From assembly GCF_018129025.1 (NCBI RefSeq), contig NZ_JAAEDI010000003.1:186001-250000 (forward strand): a stretch of DNA of 64,000 nt, read 5' to 3'. A program made the translations under genes and the position numbers. The notes under the pieces are model-generated. The model was not told where the DNA came from and did no database searches. It worked only from the letters and a program-made list of their open reading frames with translations. The stretch is from Neoroseomonas terrae. Lineage in GTDB: Bacteria > Pseudomonadota > Alphaproteobacteria > Acetobacterales > Acetobacteraceae. Of this stretch, positions 1-7,616 are shown in pieces (the stretch's first letter is position 1; each line of letters begins with the position of its first letter).

Positions 1-469
1 GAGAGGTCGTCCTGATGCCAGCGGGTCTGGACAACCACGATGGCTGCACCGGGCCGCAGGCGCGTGCGGAGGTCGTCCTGGAACCATTCCCACACGCGAG
101 CCCGGCGCGCCTCGCTATCGGCTTCCTCGCGGGATTTCACCGGGTCGTCGATCAGAGCCAGGTCGGCCCGTAGGCCCGTGATGACCCCGCCGATCCCCGC
201 TGCGCGGTATTCCCCTCCATTGCTGGTGGTCCAGAGGTCCTCCGCCTCGCGCTCCAGCCGGTAGCCGAGCATCGGGCCATGGCTGCGGATGCGGCCCCGC
301 ACCCGGCGGGAGAAGGTGCCTGCCAGGTCGGCGGTGTTGCTGGTGGCAATGACCCGACGGTCGCGGCCCTGGGCGAGGAACCAGGCGGGGAACAGGTCGG
401 AGGTGTAGGTGCTCTTCGCCGATCCCGGCGGCATGAACACCATGAGCCGGTCATGCACGCCGTCGGCCA
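1..469. repeat. Direct repeat copy 1 (large-terminase segment)
   Basis: Aligns without gaps and at high identity to 35,902-36,370 in the same orientation (constant offset 35,901). It lies inside the large-terminase gene. Homology stops abruptly after 469 because the right-hand copy switches to recombinase sequence. The repeat may extend left beyond the window. Confidence 0.9.
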
Positions 470-611
470 CGGCCTGCAGTTCGCGGATCAACAGGCGGTG
501 GTGGGCGGCGGGGACCAGGCCCTGCGGCGCGAGGGCGTGTTCGCACCACAGGCCAAACTCGCGGCGGATGCTGCGCCGCTGGCCAAGCTCCCAGGCGGCG
601 TCATTCGCCAT
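1..611 (-). CDS. Phage terminase large subunit, N-terminal part (cut by window edge)
   Basis: ATPase that drives DNA packaging into phage heads. The visible 203 residues start with MANDAAWELG at 611 and run off the window at base 1. A Walker A-like PPGSAKST lies at about residues 61-68, a Walker B-type LALIDDP at about 151-157, and the VVQTRWHQDDL coupling motif near 193-203. The start overlaps the end of the small-terminase gene by 11 bases, so the two are translationally coupled. The C-terminal nuclease domain would lie to the left of the window. Bases 1-469 are repeated at 35,902-36,370. Family assignment is secure; whether the rest of the gene is intact cannot be seen. Confidence 0.9.
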   Translation of the reverse strand, partial: MANDAAWELGQRRSIRREFGLWCEHALAPQGLVPAAHHRLLIRELQAVADGVHDRLMVFMPPGSAKSTYTSDLFPAWFLAQGRDRRVIATSNTADLAGTFSRRVRGRIRSHGPMLGYRLEREAEDLWTTSNGGEYRAAGIGGVITGLRADLALIDDPVKSREEADSEARRARVWEWFQDDLRTRLRPGAAIVVVQTRWHQDDL

Positions 612-978
612 CGATCGTGAGCCGCGCCGTCCGCGCCCGCGCGATCTCCTCCATCAACTCCTCGTCGGTCATCTCGCCGGGCTCCTTGGCCGTCAGCACC
701 AGCTCGTGCTTTTCGCGCCAGCCGGCCCGGGCCTTCATCCAGAAAATGGCGGCGGCGACGTTCTGGCCCTCGGTGGCCATGCGGAACAGGGACTGCGCGA
801 CCTTACTGGTGGCCTCGATCGAGCCGAGGTCCAGCTCGTCGCGGAAGTGCTTGCGCAGGGTCTTGGCGTCCACGCGCAGGTAGGTCGCGATGTCGGTTTG
901 CGGGATCCCGAAGCCGGCCATGGCCCGGACGGTCCGGCGCTGGTCGTCGGTGGGAACGTAGGGGAGACCCTGGGTCAT
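601..978 (-). CDS. Terminase small subunit-like HTH protein
   Basis: A 125-residue protein starting MTQGLPYVPTDDQ. It has a predicted helix-turn-helix near residues 12-45 (RAMAGFGIPQTDIATYLRV, then KTLRKHF) and an acidic C-terminal part (EMTDEELMEEIARAR). The HTH, the size and the position directly upstream of the large terminase fit the DNA-recognition subunit that feeds DNA to the packaging motor. Its ATG overlaps the stop codon of the methyltransferase gene (ATGA), and its end overlaps the start of the large terminase, giving a tight three-gene operon. The function is inferred mainly from size and position. Confidence 0.75.
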   Translation of the reverse strand: MTQGLPYVPTDDQRRTVRAMAGFGIPQTDIATYLRVDAKTLRKHFRDELDLGSIEATSKVAQSLFRMATEGQNVAAAIFWMKARAGWREKHELVLTAKEPGEMTDEELMEEIARARTARLTIDGE

Positions 979-2237
979 GGGGTGGCCTCGGTGCCGCGCT
1001 GGGCCGCCATAGCCGCGAAGCTGGACCCACCGCCCTCCAGCACCGCCTGCTGGCCCGTGAACGCCTCCCACCGCGCCACCGCGACGTCGACATAGGCCGA
1101 GCAGAGTTCGATGGCGTGGCAGGTCCTACCCGTCATCTCCGCCGCGATGATGGTGGTGCCGGATCCTGAGAACGGCTCGTACACCGCCTGGCCGAGGGAG
1201 GAGTTGTTCTCGATCGGCCGCCGCATGCATTCGACGGGCTTCTGGGTACCGTGGATGGTCTGAGCGTCCTCACTTCGGCCGGCGATCTGCCAGAGGGTTG
1301 TCTGCTTGCGGTCGCCCGACCAATGGCTCTGGCCGCGCACGGCATACCATGCCGGTTCATGTTGCCAGTGATAGTGCCCGCGGCCGAGGACCAGCCGATC
1401 CTTCGCCCAGATGATCTGCGCGCGGATGTCGAAGCCGCAGGCAGTGAGGCTCTCTGCCACGGTGGTGGCGTGCAGGGCGCCGTGCCAGACATAGGCCACG
1501 TCGCCGGGGAACAGCGCCCAGGCTTCCCGCCAGTCGGCACGGTGGTCGTTCTCGACCTTGCCGGTGCGGCGGGTGGCGCTGAGGCCGGCGCGGTTCCGCC
1601 AGTCGGGGTCATACTCCACGCCGTACGGCGGATCGGTGACCATCAGGTGGGGCCGCACGCCGCCCAGTGCCGTCGCCACCACGGCAGCATCGGTGCAATC
1701 CCCGCAGGTCAGGCGGTGCCGACCCAGTAACCAGACGTCGCCAGGCTGCGTCACCGGCATCTCGGGCAGCGGCGGGATGTCATCGGGGTCGGTCAGGCCC
1801 GTGGTCGGCTCGGCGAGGAACCCGGCGATTTCGTCGGCGTCGAAGCCCGTTAGCTGGAGGTCGAAGCCCAGGTCCTGCAGCTCGGCGAGTTCCAGACGGA
1901 GCAGGTCCTCGTCCCAGCCAGCGTTCAGCGCCAGCTTGTTGTCGGCCAGCACATAGGCGCGACGCTGGGCGGCGGTGAGATGGGCCAGCTCGATCACCGG
2001 CACCTCGGCGAGACCCAGCTTGCGCGCCGCCAGCACGCGGCCGTGGCCGGCGATGATGCCGTTGGCCCCGTCGGTCAGCACCGGGTTGGTGAAGCCGAAC
2101 TCGCGGATGGACGCGGCGATCTGCGCGACCTGGTCGTCAGAATGCGCGCGGGCGTTCCGAGCGTAGGGGATTAGGTCTGCTGTTCTGACCCTTTTGTAGG
2201 CGGGGAAGTCTGCAGGCTGCGGGGCGGATACAGGCAT
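975..2237 (-). CDS. ParB-like domain fused to DNA methyltransferase
   Basis: A phage-type DNA modification enzyme of about 420 residues. A ParB/Srx-type N-terminal domain covers about residues 20-120 and includes SIREFGFTNPV and IIAGHGRVLAA. A beta-class N4-cytosine/N6-adenine methyltransferase follows, with catalytic DPPY near residue 202 and the SAM-binding FSGSG near 356. The ATG at 2237 is preceded by a good GGAGGG ribosome site; an in-frame ATG at 2255 has none. It overlaps the small-terminase start by four bases. Such fusions are common in phages and may protect DNA from restriction, but the target site and methylated base cannot be read from sequence. Confidence 0.88.
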   Translation of the reverse strand: MPVSAPQPADFPAYKRVRTADLIPYARNARAHSDDQVAQIAASIREFGFTNPVLTDGANGIIAGHGRVLAARKLGLAEVPVIELAHLTAAQRRAYVLADNKLALNAGWDEDLLRLELAELQDLGFDLQLTGFDADEIAGFLAEPTTGLTDPDDIPPLPEMPVTQPGDVWLLGRHRLTCGDCTDAAVVATALGGVRPHLMVTDPPYGVEYDPDWRNRAGLSATRRTGKVENDHRADWREAWALFPGDVAYVWHGALHATTVAESLTACGFDIRAQIIWAKDRLVLGRGHYHWQHEPAWYAVRGQSHWSGDRKQTTLWQIAGRSEDAQTIHGTQKPVECMRRPIENNSSLGQAVYEPFSGSGTTIIAAEMTGRTCHAIELCSAYVDVAVARWEAFTGQQAVLEGGGSSFAAMAAQRGTEATP

Positions 2238-2427
2238 CTCGAAACCCTCCGTCATGGGAGTGGCGTCGGGCCATCGCCGCGACCTCCATTAGATACTGGA
2301 TCGGAAGTTCTCGGCACAATCGACCGCAATTGCGCGGCGCTACGCTGGACTGCGATTGGCGCATTTTTCTGCTTTTCACCCGTCCCCACTGCCTGGACGA
2401 GGCAACCGCCTCATCGCGGACCCGGGT

Positions 2428-2631
2428 GAACCAGATTCCCAGATCTGGTTCCCCCCGTAGGGGGAGATCTTGGGAATCCGGGAATGTCGCAGAAAACCGC
2501 CATTTTTTGGCGTTCCCAGCCTCGTGGGAAGCGATTGCCTGGGAATGTCTCCAAAGCCGCGAAAGAGCTGGGCTACAGCGATTCCCAGCATCAGCGATTC
2601 CCAGCGGGAAGCGGGAAGCGGGAAGCGGGAA
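2428..2631. repeat. Hairpin- and TTCCCA-rich intergenic region
   Basis: Between the primase and methyltransferase genes (2238-2646, no credible gene) lies a dense set of small repeats. There is a perfect 9-bp inverted repeat at 2428-2436/2443-2451, a CCCCC/GGGGG hairpin at 2452-2464, a CGCCA/TGGCG hairpin at 2498-2512, and repeated TTCCCA or TGGGAA words on both strands. It ends with four tandem 7-bp GCGGGAA units at 2604-2631. It could be a replication origin, a regulator-binding cluster or an mRNA structure; the sequence alone does not decide. Confidence 0.6.
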
Positions 2632-2646
2632 CGCCAGGAGACTGCA

Positions 2647-4920
2647 TCAACCGGCTTTCCGGGCCCGATACTGCGCGATCGCCTCGGCGCGCGAACCCTG
2701 AAACATCTCTTCCCCGACCCCCTTCGCAAGCGGACCGTCGGGCACGTCAAGGTATTTGGGGGCACCCTGGCTCCACGTCGTTCGGGCTTTGACGAGAGCG
2801 CCGCTTTCCAGCGCAAGGGTCCCAAGTTCCTCCAGGCGGCGCTTTGTCAGCGAGGATAGCGCTTCCGGCAGATCGGCACGGTGCGTCCACAATCCTGCTA
2901 CGCCGCTATACGAGTAGGGCATCGCGGCTGCGGCACTTTCCGCGCATGCGTCGACCAGCAGCTTCAACAGCTCCTGGTTGTCTACCGCTCCTTGCCGCGT
3001 TCGATTGCTCACGTCGACCAAGTGACCAGTGTGCTTCTGCCGCAGGAAGAGTTTGGCGATGCCGATAGGGGCCCCCGCGTGGTTCGCCTTGACCAGCTTG
3101 CCACAGACCAAGCCTTCGGCAGGCTCTTGGATCTGCTTCGCCAGCCGCTCAGCCTCAGCGGGTGCGGGCGCCCATAGAGCATAAGCAAACCTGCTGTTGG
3201 CGATCCAGGCGCTGCTGCCACGCATCGTCGGATTGTCCACGTCGATTCCCTTTGCGACATGACCAACGAGGATGATGGTGCAGCCATGGCGCGCAGCGAC
3301 AGCGCGCAGATGGCGCATCAGCACCTTTACGAAGGTGGCGTCGTTCTCATCGGCATTCATGAAGTCACCGGCCGGATCCAACACCAGAAGTCGGACCTCC
3401 CGACCCGACAACTGCTCGATGTTGCACAACAGGCGGTCCAGACCATCGGTGGCCAGCGCAGTCAGCTTAGCCGCCCGTCCGTCCGGCACGACAAGCGCTG
3501 GGTCGAGGCTCAAGACGTCGACGGCGGGTATGACGAAACACGGCGCGTCCTCGCGTTGTCCTTGCGGGTCAAGGGCGGCGACGCGGCGGTGGATCTCTGC
3601 CGTATCGTCCTCCAGTGTCAGGAAGACGCTCGCGCCCGCCGCCTCCAACGGCACCTGGCCCCCCAGGATCGAGAATCCGCCGAGGGCCACCTCGCCGAAC
3701 CGTCCGCGGATTGCCACGAGTAGGCAGAGGGCGAGCGCGACGAGCGACTTCCCAATGCCCCCTGCGCCAAAGATGAGCCCCACCTTCCCAAGCGGCATCA
3801 GCGGCGCCAGCAGGAACTCCTGAACCGGAGGCGCTCCGGCGGTCATGGCATCCAAACGGAACCCGCCGATCCGCGCGGAGCCGAACATGTCGTCCGATGC
3901 TGCCTTCGCCTTGTCCGCCTCGATCTCAGCCCGGGCAGTGCTGACGGCGCGCGGGATGTCGTTGTAGCGCGACAGCCACCGCAGGGGATGCACGACGCCA
4001 TCCTTGACGTCGCGAACCGCCTCGGGCACGGCGAGCATGAGACCCTGCAGCGTCAGCACCACCTGCGCGTCGGTCATGCCGCCCTTGAGATACCGCATCG
4101 CCAGGGCGGCGATCGGCGCATGATAGTCGGACCCCGTCGTGATCGCCCTGACGAGTTCCCGACTATCCCGTGCCTCGCCCTTCTTCGGTTCCTCCTCCTG
4201 CCCCCCCTGAGACTGTGGCCGAGACGCGTTGAAGATGTCCCAGGCCTCGCGGAGCCGCTGCTCGGCATCGGCGAGATCGAGTTCGTTTTCGGCCTCGGTG
4301 ACGATGCGGCAGAGCCGCGGCGATGACTTCCTGTGCCACGAACCCGGCCAGCGCATCGGGTGCACCATGGGATTGCTAGTGGCATCGCCGCCCACCAGGT
4401 CCTTCGCCATCGCGCGGCAGCGCTTCAGTTGTGCGTGGCTGGCGGGGTCCGAGGTCGGTTCCGTCAGACGCCAATGAAGATGGACCTTCGGCTGAAGCTC
4501 ACCGGTAGTCGGGTCCGGCCAATCTCCACCGCTGGCAACGACGACGGTGGCAGGTCCGAGCAGATGTTCCAGGCGCTGCCTCGCCACGTCGGGCTGGCTG
4601 TCGCACTCAACGCTGAGGCAGAGCCCATTGTGAAGATCCGCTTCCGTAGCCCCGCGATCATTGGAGAGCGTGGCGATAGGCGGAGCGAACACCACGGGCC
4701 GGCTGCTCTGTGCCGCCCTGGTCACGAGATTGCAGGCGTCATCGATCAGGCTAGAACGGTCGGCCGTGAGCCTGTGTGCCCTGATGTCAAAGACCTGGTT
4801 TGCATCGTCGTAGAAGGCGCGGAGCGAGACATAGCTGCCATCCTCCGCATAGCGGAACAACACATCGACAAAGCGCGCGATCTGATCGCGATCCGCCGCG
4901 CGGGGCGGGGTGGCGTTCAT
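2647..4920 (-). CDS. Phage primase/helicase: RepB-like primase domain plus RecA-type AAA ATPase
   Basis: A 757-residue replication protein. The N-terminal third resembles RepB-type primase domains, with KVHLHWRL near 145 and the basic RWPGSWHRKS near 190. The C-terminal half is a RepA/AAA_25-type helicase ATPase, with Walker A GAGGIGKS near 385-392, Walker B VRLLVLDPAGDF near 510, and GHVAKG further on. It probably opens and primes DNA for replication of the element. The ATG at 4920 overlaps the stop codon of the preceding small gene. The repeat-rich region directly downstream is a candidate target. Primase activity is inferred from resemblance; the ATPase call is strong. Confidence 0.85.
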   Translation of the reverse strand: MNATPPRAADRDQIARFVDVLFRYAEDGSYVSLRAFYDDANQVFDIRAHRLTADRSSLIDDACNLVTRAAQSSRPVVFAPPIATLSNDRGATEADLHNGLCLSVECDSQPDVARQRLEHLLGPATVVVASGGDWPDPTTGELQPKVHLHWRLTEPTSDPASHAQLKRCRAMAKDLVGGDATSNPMVHPMRWPGSWHRKSSPRLCRIVTEAENELDLADAEQRLREAWDIFNASRPQSQGGQEEEPKKGEARDSRELVRAITTGSDYHAPIAALAMRYLKGGMTDAQVVLTLQGLMLAVPEAVRDVKDGVVHPLRWLSRYNDIPRAVSTARAEIEADKAKAASDDMFGSARIGGFRLDAMTAGAPPVQEFLLAPLMPLGKVGLIFGAGGIGKSLVALALCLLVAIRGRFGEVALGGFSILGGQVPLEAAGASVFLTLEDDTAEIHRRVAALDPQGQREDAPCFVIPAVDVLSLDPALVVPDGRAAKLTALATDGLDRLLCNIEQLSGREVRLLVLDPAGDFMNADENDATFVKVLMRHLRAVAARHGCTIILVGHVAKGIDVDNPTMRGSSAWIANSRFAYALWAPAPAEAERLAKQIQEPAEGLVCGKLVKANHAGAPIGIAKLFLRQKHTGHLVDVSNRTRQGAVDNQELLKLLVDACAESAAAAMPYSYSGVAGLWTHRADLPEALSSLTKRRLEELGTLALESGALVKARTTWSQGAPKYLDVPDGPLAKGVGEEMFQGSRAEAIAQYRARKAG

Positions 4921-5132
4921 CGCGGCGGCTCGCCCTTGCTGCTGCCGACCGCTTGGGCTTGCTCGGCGCGCCGGCGACGCTGCATCTCCTCTTCTAGCGC
5001 GACGCCCAACGTGCCGATTGCAGCAACGCGAGACGCGGGCGATGCTCCACTCTCGACATCGTCGTTCCAACGACGACGAAAGTTGGGATTCCGGTCCGGG
5101 TCGGACATCGCGGCGGCGCTCGCGGCATCCAT
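4917..5132 (-). CDS. Small hypothetical protein between AlpA-like and primase genes
   Basis: A 71-residue charged protein (MDAASAAAMSDPD...). Its ATG begins directly after the stop of the AlpA-like gene and its stop overlaps the primase ATG, so it sits in a fully coupled three-gene operon, which is the main evidence that it is real. The C-terminal half is a short Glu/Arg-rich helix (LGVALEEEMQRRRRAEQ). An internal ATG at 5108 could be used instead. No family is recognised. Confidence 0.55.
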   Translation of the reverse strand: MDAASAAAMSDPDRNPNFRRRWNDDVESGASPASRVAAIGTLGVALEEEMQRRRRAEQAQAVGSSKGEPPR

Positions 5133-5315
5133 TTACGCCCTACCCCGCAGCTGCTCGGCCTCATAGGCCTCGATGTCCTCCAACCTGTAGACGACGCGGC
5201 TGCCGATCTTGATGTAGGCGGGCCCGATGCCGAGCCATCGCCAACGCTCGAGAGTGCGCAAGGAAACCCGCCAGCGTTCGGCGAGATCTTTTTGCTGAAG
5301 GTGGCGCACGGCCAT
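5133..5315 (-). CDS. AlpA/excisionase-like HTH regulator
   Basis: A 60-residue MerR-like winged-helix DNA-binding protein. QKDLAERWRVSLRTLERWR forms the helix-turn-helix, followed by a wing (IKIGSRVVYRLEDIEAYE), the typical layout of AlpA/Xis-type helix_turn_helix_17 proteins. Such proteins regulate excision or early transcription of prophages and satellites. It is the first gene of the primase operon, and a large inverted repeat lies just upstream at 5363-5438, a possible binding site. Confidence 0.85.
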   Translation of the reverse strand: MAVRHLQQKDLAERWRVSLRTLERWRWLGIGPAYIKIGSRVVYRLEDIEAYEAEQLRGRA

Positions 5316-5362
5316 CTCGGGGCTCCTCGAAGCGGTGACGGCTTCAAGGGTGGAGCGCGACC

Positions 5363-5438
5363 GAAGCCCGATCCAACGGTCAGATCGGGCTTGTGAAAGG
5401 TCAGAATCGAATCAGATCTGACTGTTGGATCGGGGCTT
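5363..5438. promoter_or_regulatory. Long imperfect inverted repeat upstream of the AlpA-like gene
   Basis: The arm near 5363-5386 is complementary to 5415-5438, with about 21 of 24 positions matching. The inner core ATCCAAC-GTCAGATC (5371-5386 against 5415-5430) has a single mismatch. The 28-base spacer contains further GATC and TCAGA words. The right arm overlaps the last codons of the upstream hypothetical gene. There is no T-run, so an operator or recombination site is more likely than a simple terminator. Confidence 0.6.
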
Positions 5439-6251
5439 TAGCTCCGCGTATCTGACCCGAATGGCAGATTCCACCGTGCTCTGGCTGATCCGATGATACG
5501 ACGGGGCAACCTCTCTGGCCCAGTCCGAGAGCCATTGGGCCTCGTGTCCGACTCGGTCCATCGTTTCGCCATTGGCGACGCGATGCTCAAATTTCCGCCG
5601 TACCAACGGGGCGAGGCTAACTACGCCGCTGCCCAGCAGCTTGATCCCGTGCTCTTCCACTACTCGCCGTGCGTGCTCCTCAAGCAGTGCCGCTATCACC
5701 TCGCACGAAAGCAGGCCGACGTCGGCCGTCGCCAGAACAATTCGTCCATCAATACCGACGGTGAATGGATTTGGAGTAGGCGCAGCTTGAGTCGCCGCGA
5801 CCAACACCGGGGCATCGGAGGTAGGGGGAAGAACGTCCGTCGCTCTCACACTGACGAAGCGTTGGTCGCCCATCTCTATCGTGTTCGCCAGGACGTCGAA
5901 GTTGAAATCCGCCGCCCAGTGGCCGGCTATGTGGACGGGTTCCTGTCCGCGGGTGGGGCGGCTCTGGACGCCCCAGAGATAAATTCTGCGCCGCTCGAGC
6001 AACTGACGAAAGTTCAGCAGGAGGGCCCGCCAGGCGTTGTCGAGGTGCGTTTGGGCTTCCTCCCGAGAAATATGCTCGAGCGGAACCGGCTGACCTCGAT
6101 TCGAGGCGCCCCCAAGGTTCGGCCAACCGAACGTCGCGAGCTCCTGAGAGAGAAAGTAGACCTCAAACTCCTGCACATCCTCCACCCGTTCCGGGAAGCA
6201 CCATTGAAGGAGCGCTTCGCGGAGAGGAAGGGAGATCTGGTTTCCGCTCAT
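5412..6251 (-). CDS. Hypothetical protein of the phage-type region
   Basis: A 279-residue soluble protein starting MSGNQISLPLREALLQWCF, with no signal peptide or membrane segment. It is first in the minus-strand phage run, about 100 bases before the AlpA-like gene. Coding is supported by length, codon pattern and position. No motif identifies a function. Confidence 0.65.
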   Translation of the reverse strand: MSGNQISLPLREALLQWCFPERVEDVQEFEVYFLSQELATFGWPNLGGASNRGQPVPLEHISREEAQTHLDNAWRALLLNFRQLLERRRIYLWGVQSRPTRGQEPVHIAGHWAADFNFDVLANTIEMGDQRFVSVRATDVLPPTSDAPVLVAATQAAPTPNPFTVGIDGRIVLATADVGLLSCEVIAALLEEHARRVVEEHGIKLLGSGVVSLAPLVRRKFEHRVANGETMDRVGHEAQWLSDWAREVAPSYHRISQSTVESAIRVRYAELKPRSNSQI

Positions 6252-6340
6252 AGGTTAAGTTCTTTCGTCTCCGGGCCGCCGCGGGCGTCAGCGATGAGGC
6301 GGGTCAGCACCAATCGACCCGCGTGCGCGGTGCGGCCCGC

Positions 6341-6622
6341 ATGATGGCCCGCGCGCCCCATAGCTCCAACCTCCCGCCCCACCTGCGGGAGGTCTGCGAC
6401 ATCCTCGCCCGCGGCCTGCTGCGGCTGCGGCTGCGGCTGCGCAGCAGCGACCGTGGGACGGAGGTGGACGACGGTGACACCGCCCTGGTGTTCAGTCCTC
6501 CGGCCGTAACTCGGGATAGGTCGGTAGCCCGTCGTCGAGGTGAACCCAACTCAGCTGGGTCGCGGTCCGCGTATGGTCGGCCGGCGGCATCGTCTCCGGG
6601 TCATCGAGGCTCACCGTCGTGA
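6341..6622 (+). pseudogene. Remnant of small recombinase-cassette ORF
   Basis: The first 35-40 codons (MMARAPHSSNLPPHLREVCD) look like a real small protein with an amphipathic Leu/Arg-rich helix. From about 6,490 the frame runs through the 3' part of the opposite-strand GFA gene, so the natural C-terminus seems lost. I recall similar short proteins near DUF2924-recombinase cassettes in related bacteria, which would make it a cassette gene broken by the GFA insertion. This is a low-confidence reading. Confidence 0.35.
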
Positions 6623-6890
6623 TGTCGATCTCATCCGGCGAGTACGCCGATTCGAATGTCAGCGGCGTGCCGCACCTGGGACAGAAGGTCCTGAACGCCT
6701 GCGGGCTCGAGGCGAACCTGGTCGGCTCGCCGGCCACGACCCGGTACTCGGCGCGAGGGACGCTGAACCATGCGACCATCGGCGCGCCGGCCACCCGTCG
6801 GCACATCGAGCAGTGGCAGACCGTCGAATGGAAGGGCGTGCCGCCGGCCTCGTACCGGACGTATCCGCAGAAGCATCCGCCTTTGAGCAT
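6492..6890 (-). CDS. GFA/CENP-V family zinc protein
   Basis: A 132-residue protein with the zinc ligands of the GFA (glutathione-dependent formaldehyde-activating enzyme-like) fold: GGCFCG at residues 4-9, CHCSMCR near 25-31, and FCPRCG near 69-74. Most family members bind zinc, and few have proven substrates. It is transcribed against the surrounding recombinase-cassette genes, and a GGGAG ribosome site precedes its ATG. It appears to be an inserted cargo gene. Confidence 0.88.
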   Translation of the reverse strand: MLKGGCFCGYVRYEAGGTPFHSTVCHCSMCRRVAGAPMVAWFSVPRAEYRVVAGEPTRFASSPQAFRTFCPRCGTPLTFESAYSPDEIDITTVSLDDPETMPPADHTRTATQLSWVHLDDGLPTYPELRPED

Positions 6891-7103
6891 GTCGGGCGTC
6901 TCCCAATGGATTGGTGATCAGGTTTCCCATCAGCGTGCCCACCGGGCAGCGGTTTCCGCGATCACCCCCTGTTTGCCAAGGCTGCGGCCACAAAGCCGCA
7001 CTGTCCACAACATCGACCGCGACCTCGGGGCCCACGGAGAGAGTTCGCTACACTATCCCGGCCACCAGAGCGTGCATGTGGTCCCCTTGGAGAGGACTTC
7101 CGC

Positions 7104-7616
7104 ATGACCCGCCGAACCTGCAGTTCCGACGCCATTGAGCCCGTCGCCCGCAGCACCATCCCCGCCGTCCCAAAGGACCAGGTCCTGGGCCGGCTTGCCT
7201 GGATCCGGACCGCGCCCATCGCGGAGTTGAAGGATGAATGGCGCCGCCTCTACGCCAAGGAGCCGCCGCCGTTCAGCCGCAGCTATATCACGAGCCGCCT
7301 GGCCTACCGGGTGCAGGAACTGGCCTATGGCGGCCTGAAGCCGGAGACGCGGGCGCGGCTGGAGGCGCTCGGCGAACAGCTGGATGGCGGGAACATCGTG
7401 CTTCGACGGATCCGGGCCGACAGCCGCCCGTTGCCCGGGACGCGGCTGCTGCGGGAGCATGACGGCGTCCAGCACGTCGTCACCGTGCGGGCCGATGACT
7501 TTGAGTATGAGGGGCGGCCGTATCGGTCGCTCTCCGCCATTGCGCGGCATATCACCGGGACGCGGTGGAACGGCTGGGCGTTCTTTGGGCTGCGGCAGCC
7601 GGGCGGTGGCGCATGA
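7104..7616 (+). CDS. DUF2924 protein of the recombinase cassette
   Basis: A 170-residue DUF2924 protein. The N-terminal family core reads ELKDEWRRLYAKEPPPFSR followed by RLAYRVQELAYGGL, and a compact C-terminal domain contains RPYRSLSAIARHITGTRWNG, seen in DNA-associated domains. GAGAGGA precedes the ATG. DUF2924 genes typically lie next to serine recombinases in alphaproteobacterial islands, and here the stop codon overlaps the recombinase start (ATGA). The biochemical function is unknown; an accessory role in recombination is inferred from the coupling. Confidence 0.9.
   Translation: MTRRTCSSDAIEPVARSTIPAVPKDQVLGRLAWIRTAPIAELKDEWRRLYAKEPPPFSRSYITSRLAYRVQELAYGGLKPETRARLEALGEQLDGGNIVLRRIRADSRPLPGTRLLREHDGVQHVVTVRADDFEYEGRPYRSLSAIARHITGTRWNGWAFFGLRQPGGGA

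Noticed and set aside
2604-2631. Tandem GCGGGAA units as a CRISPR-like array
   Set aside because: Seven-base units without spacers; no cas genes are seen in the window.
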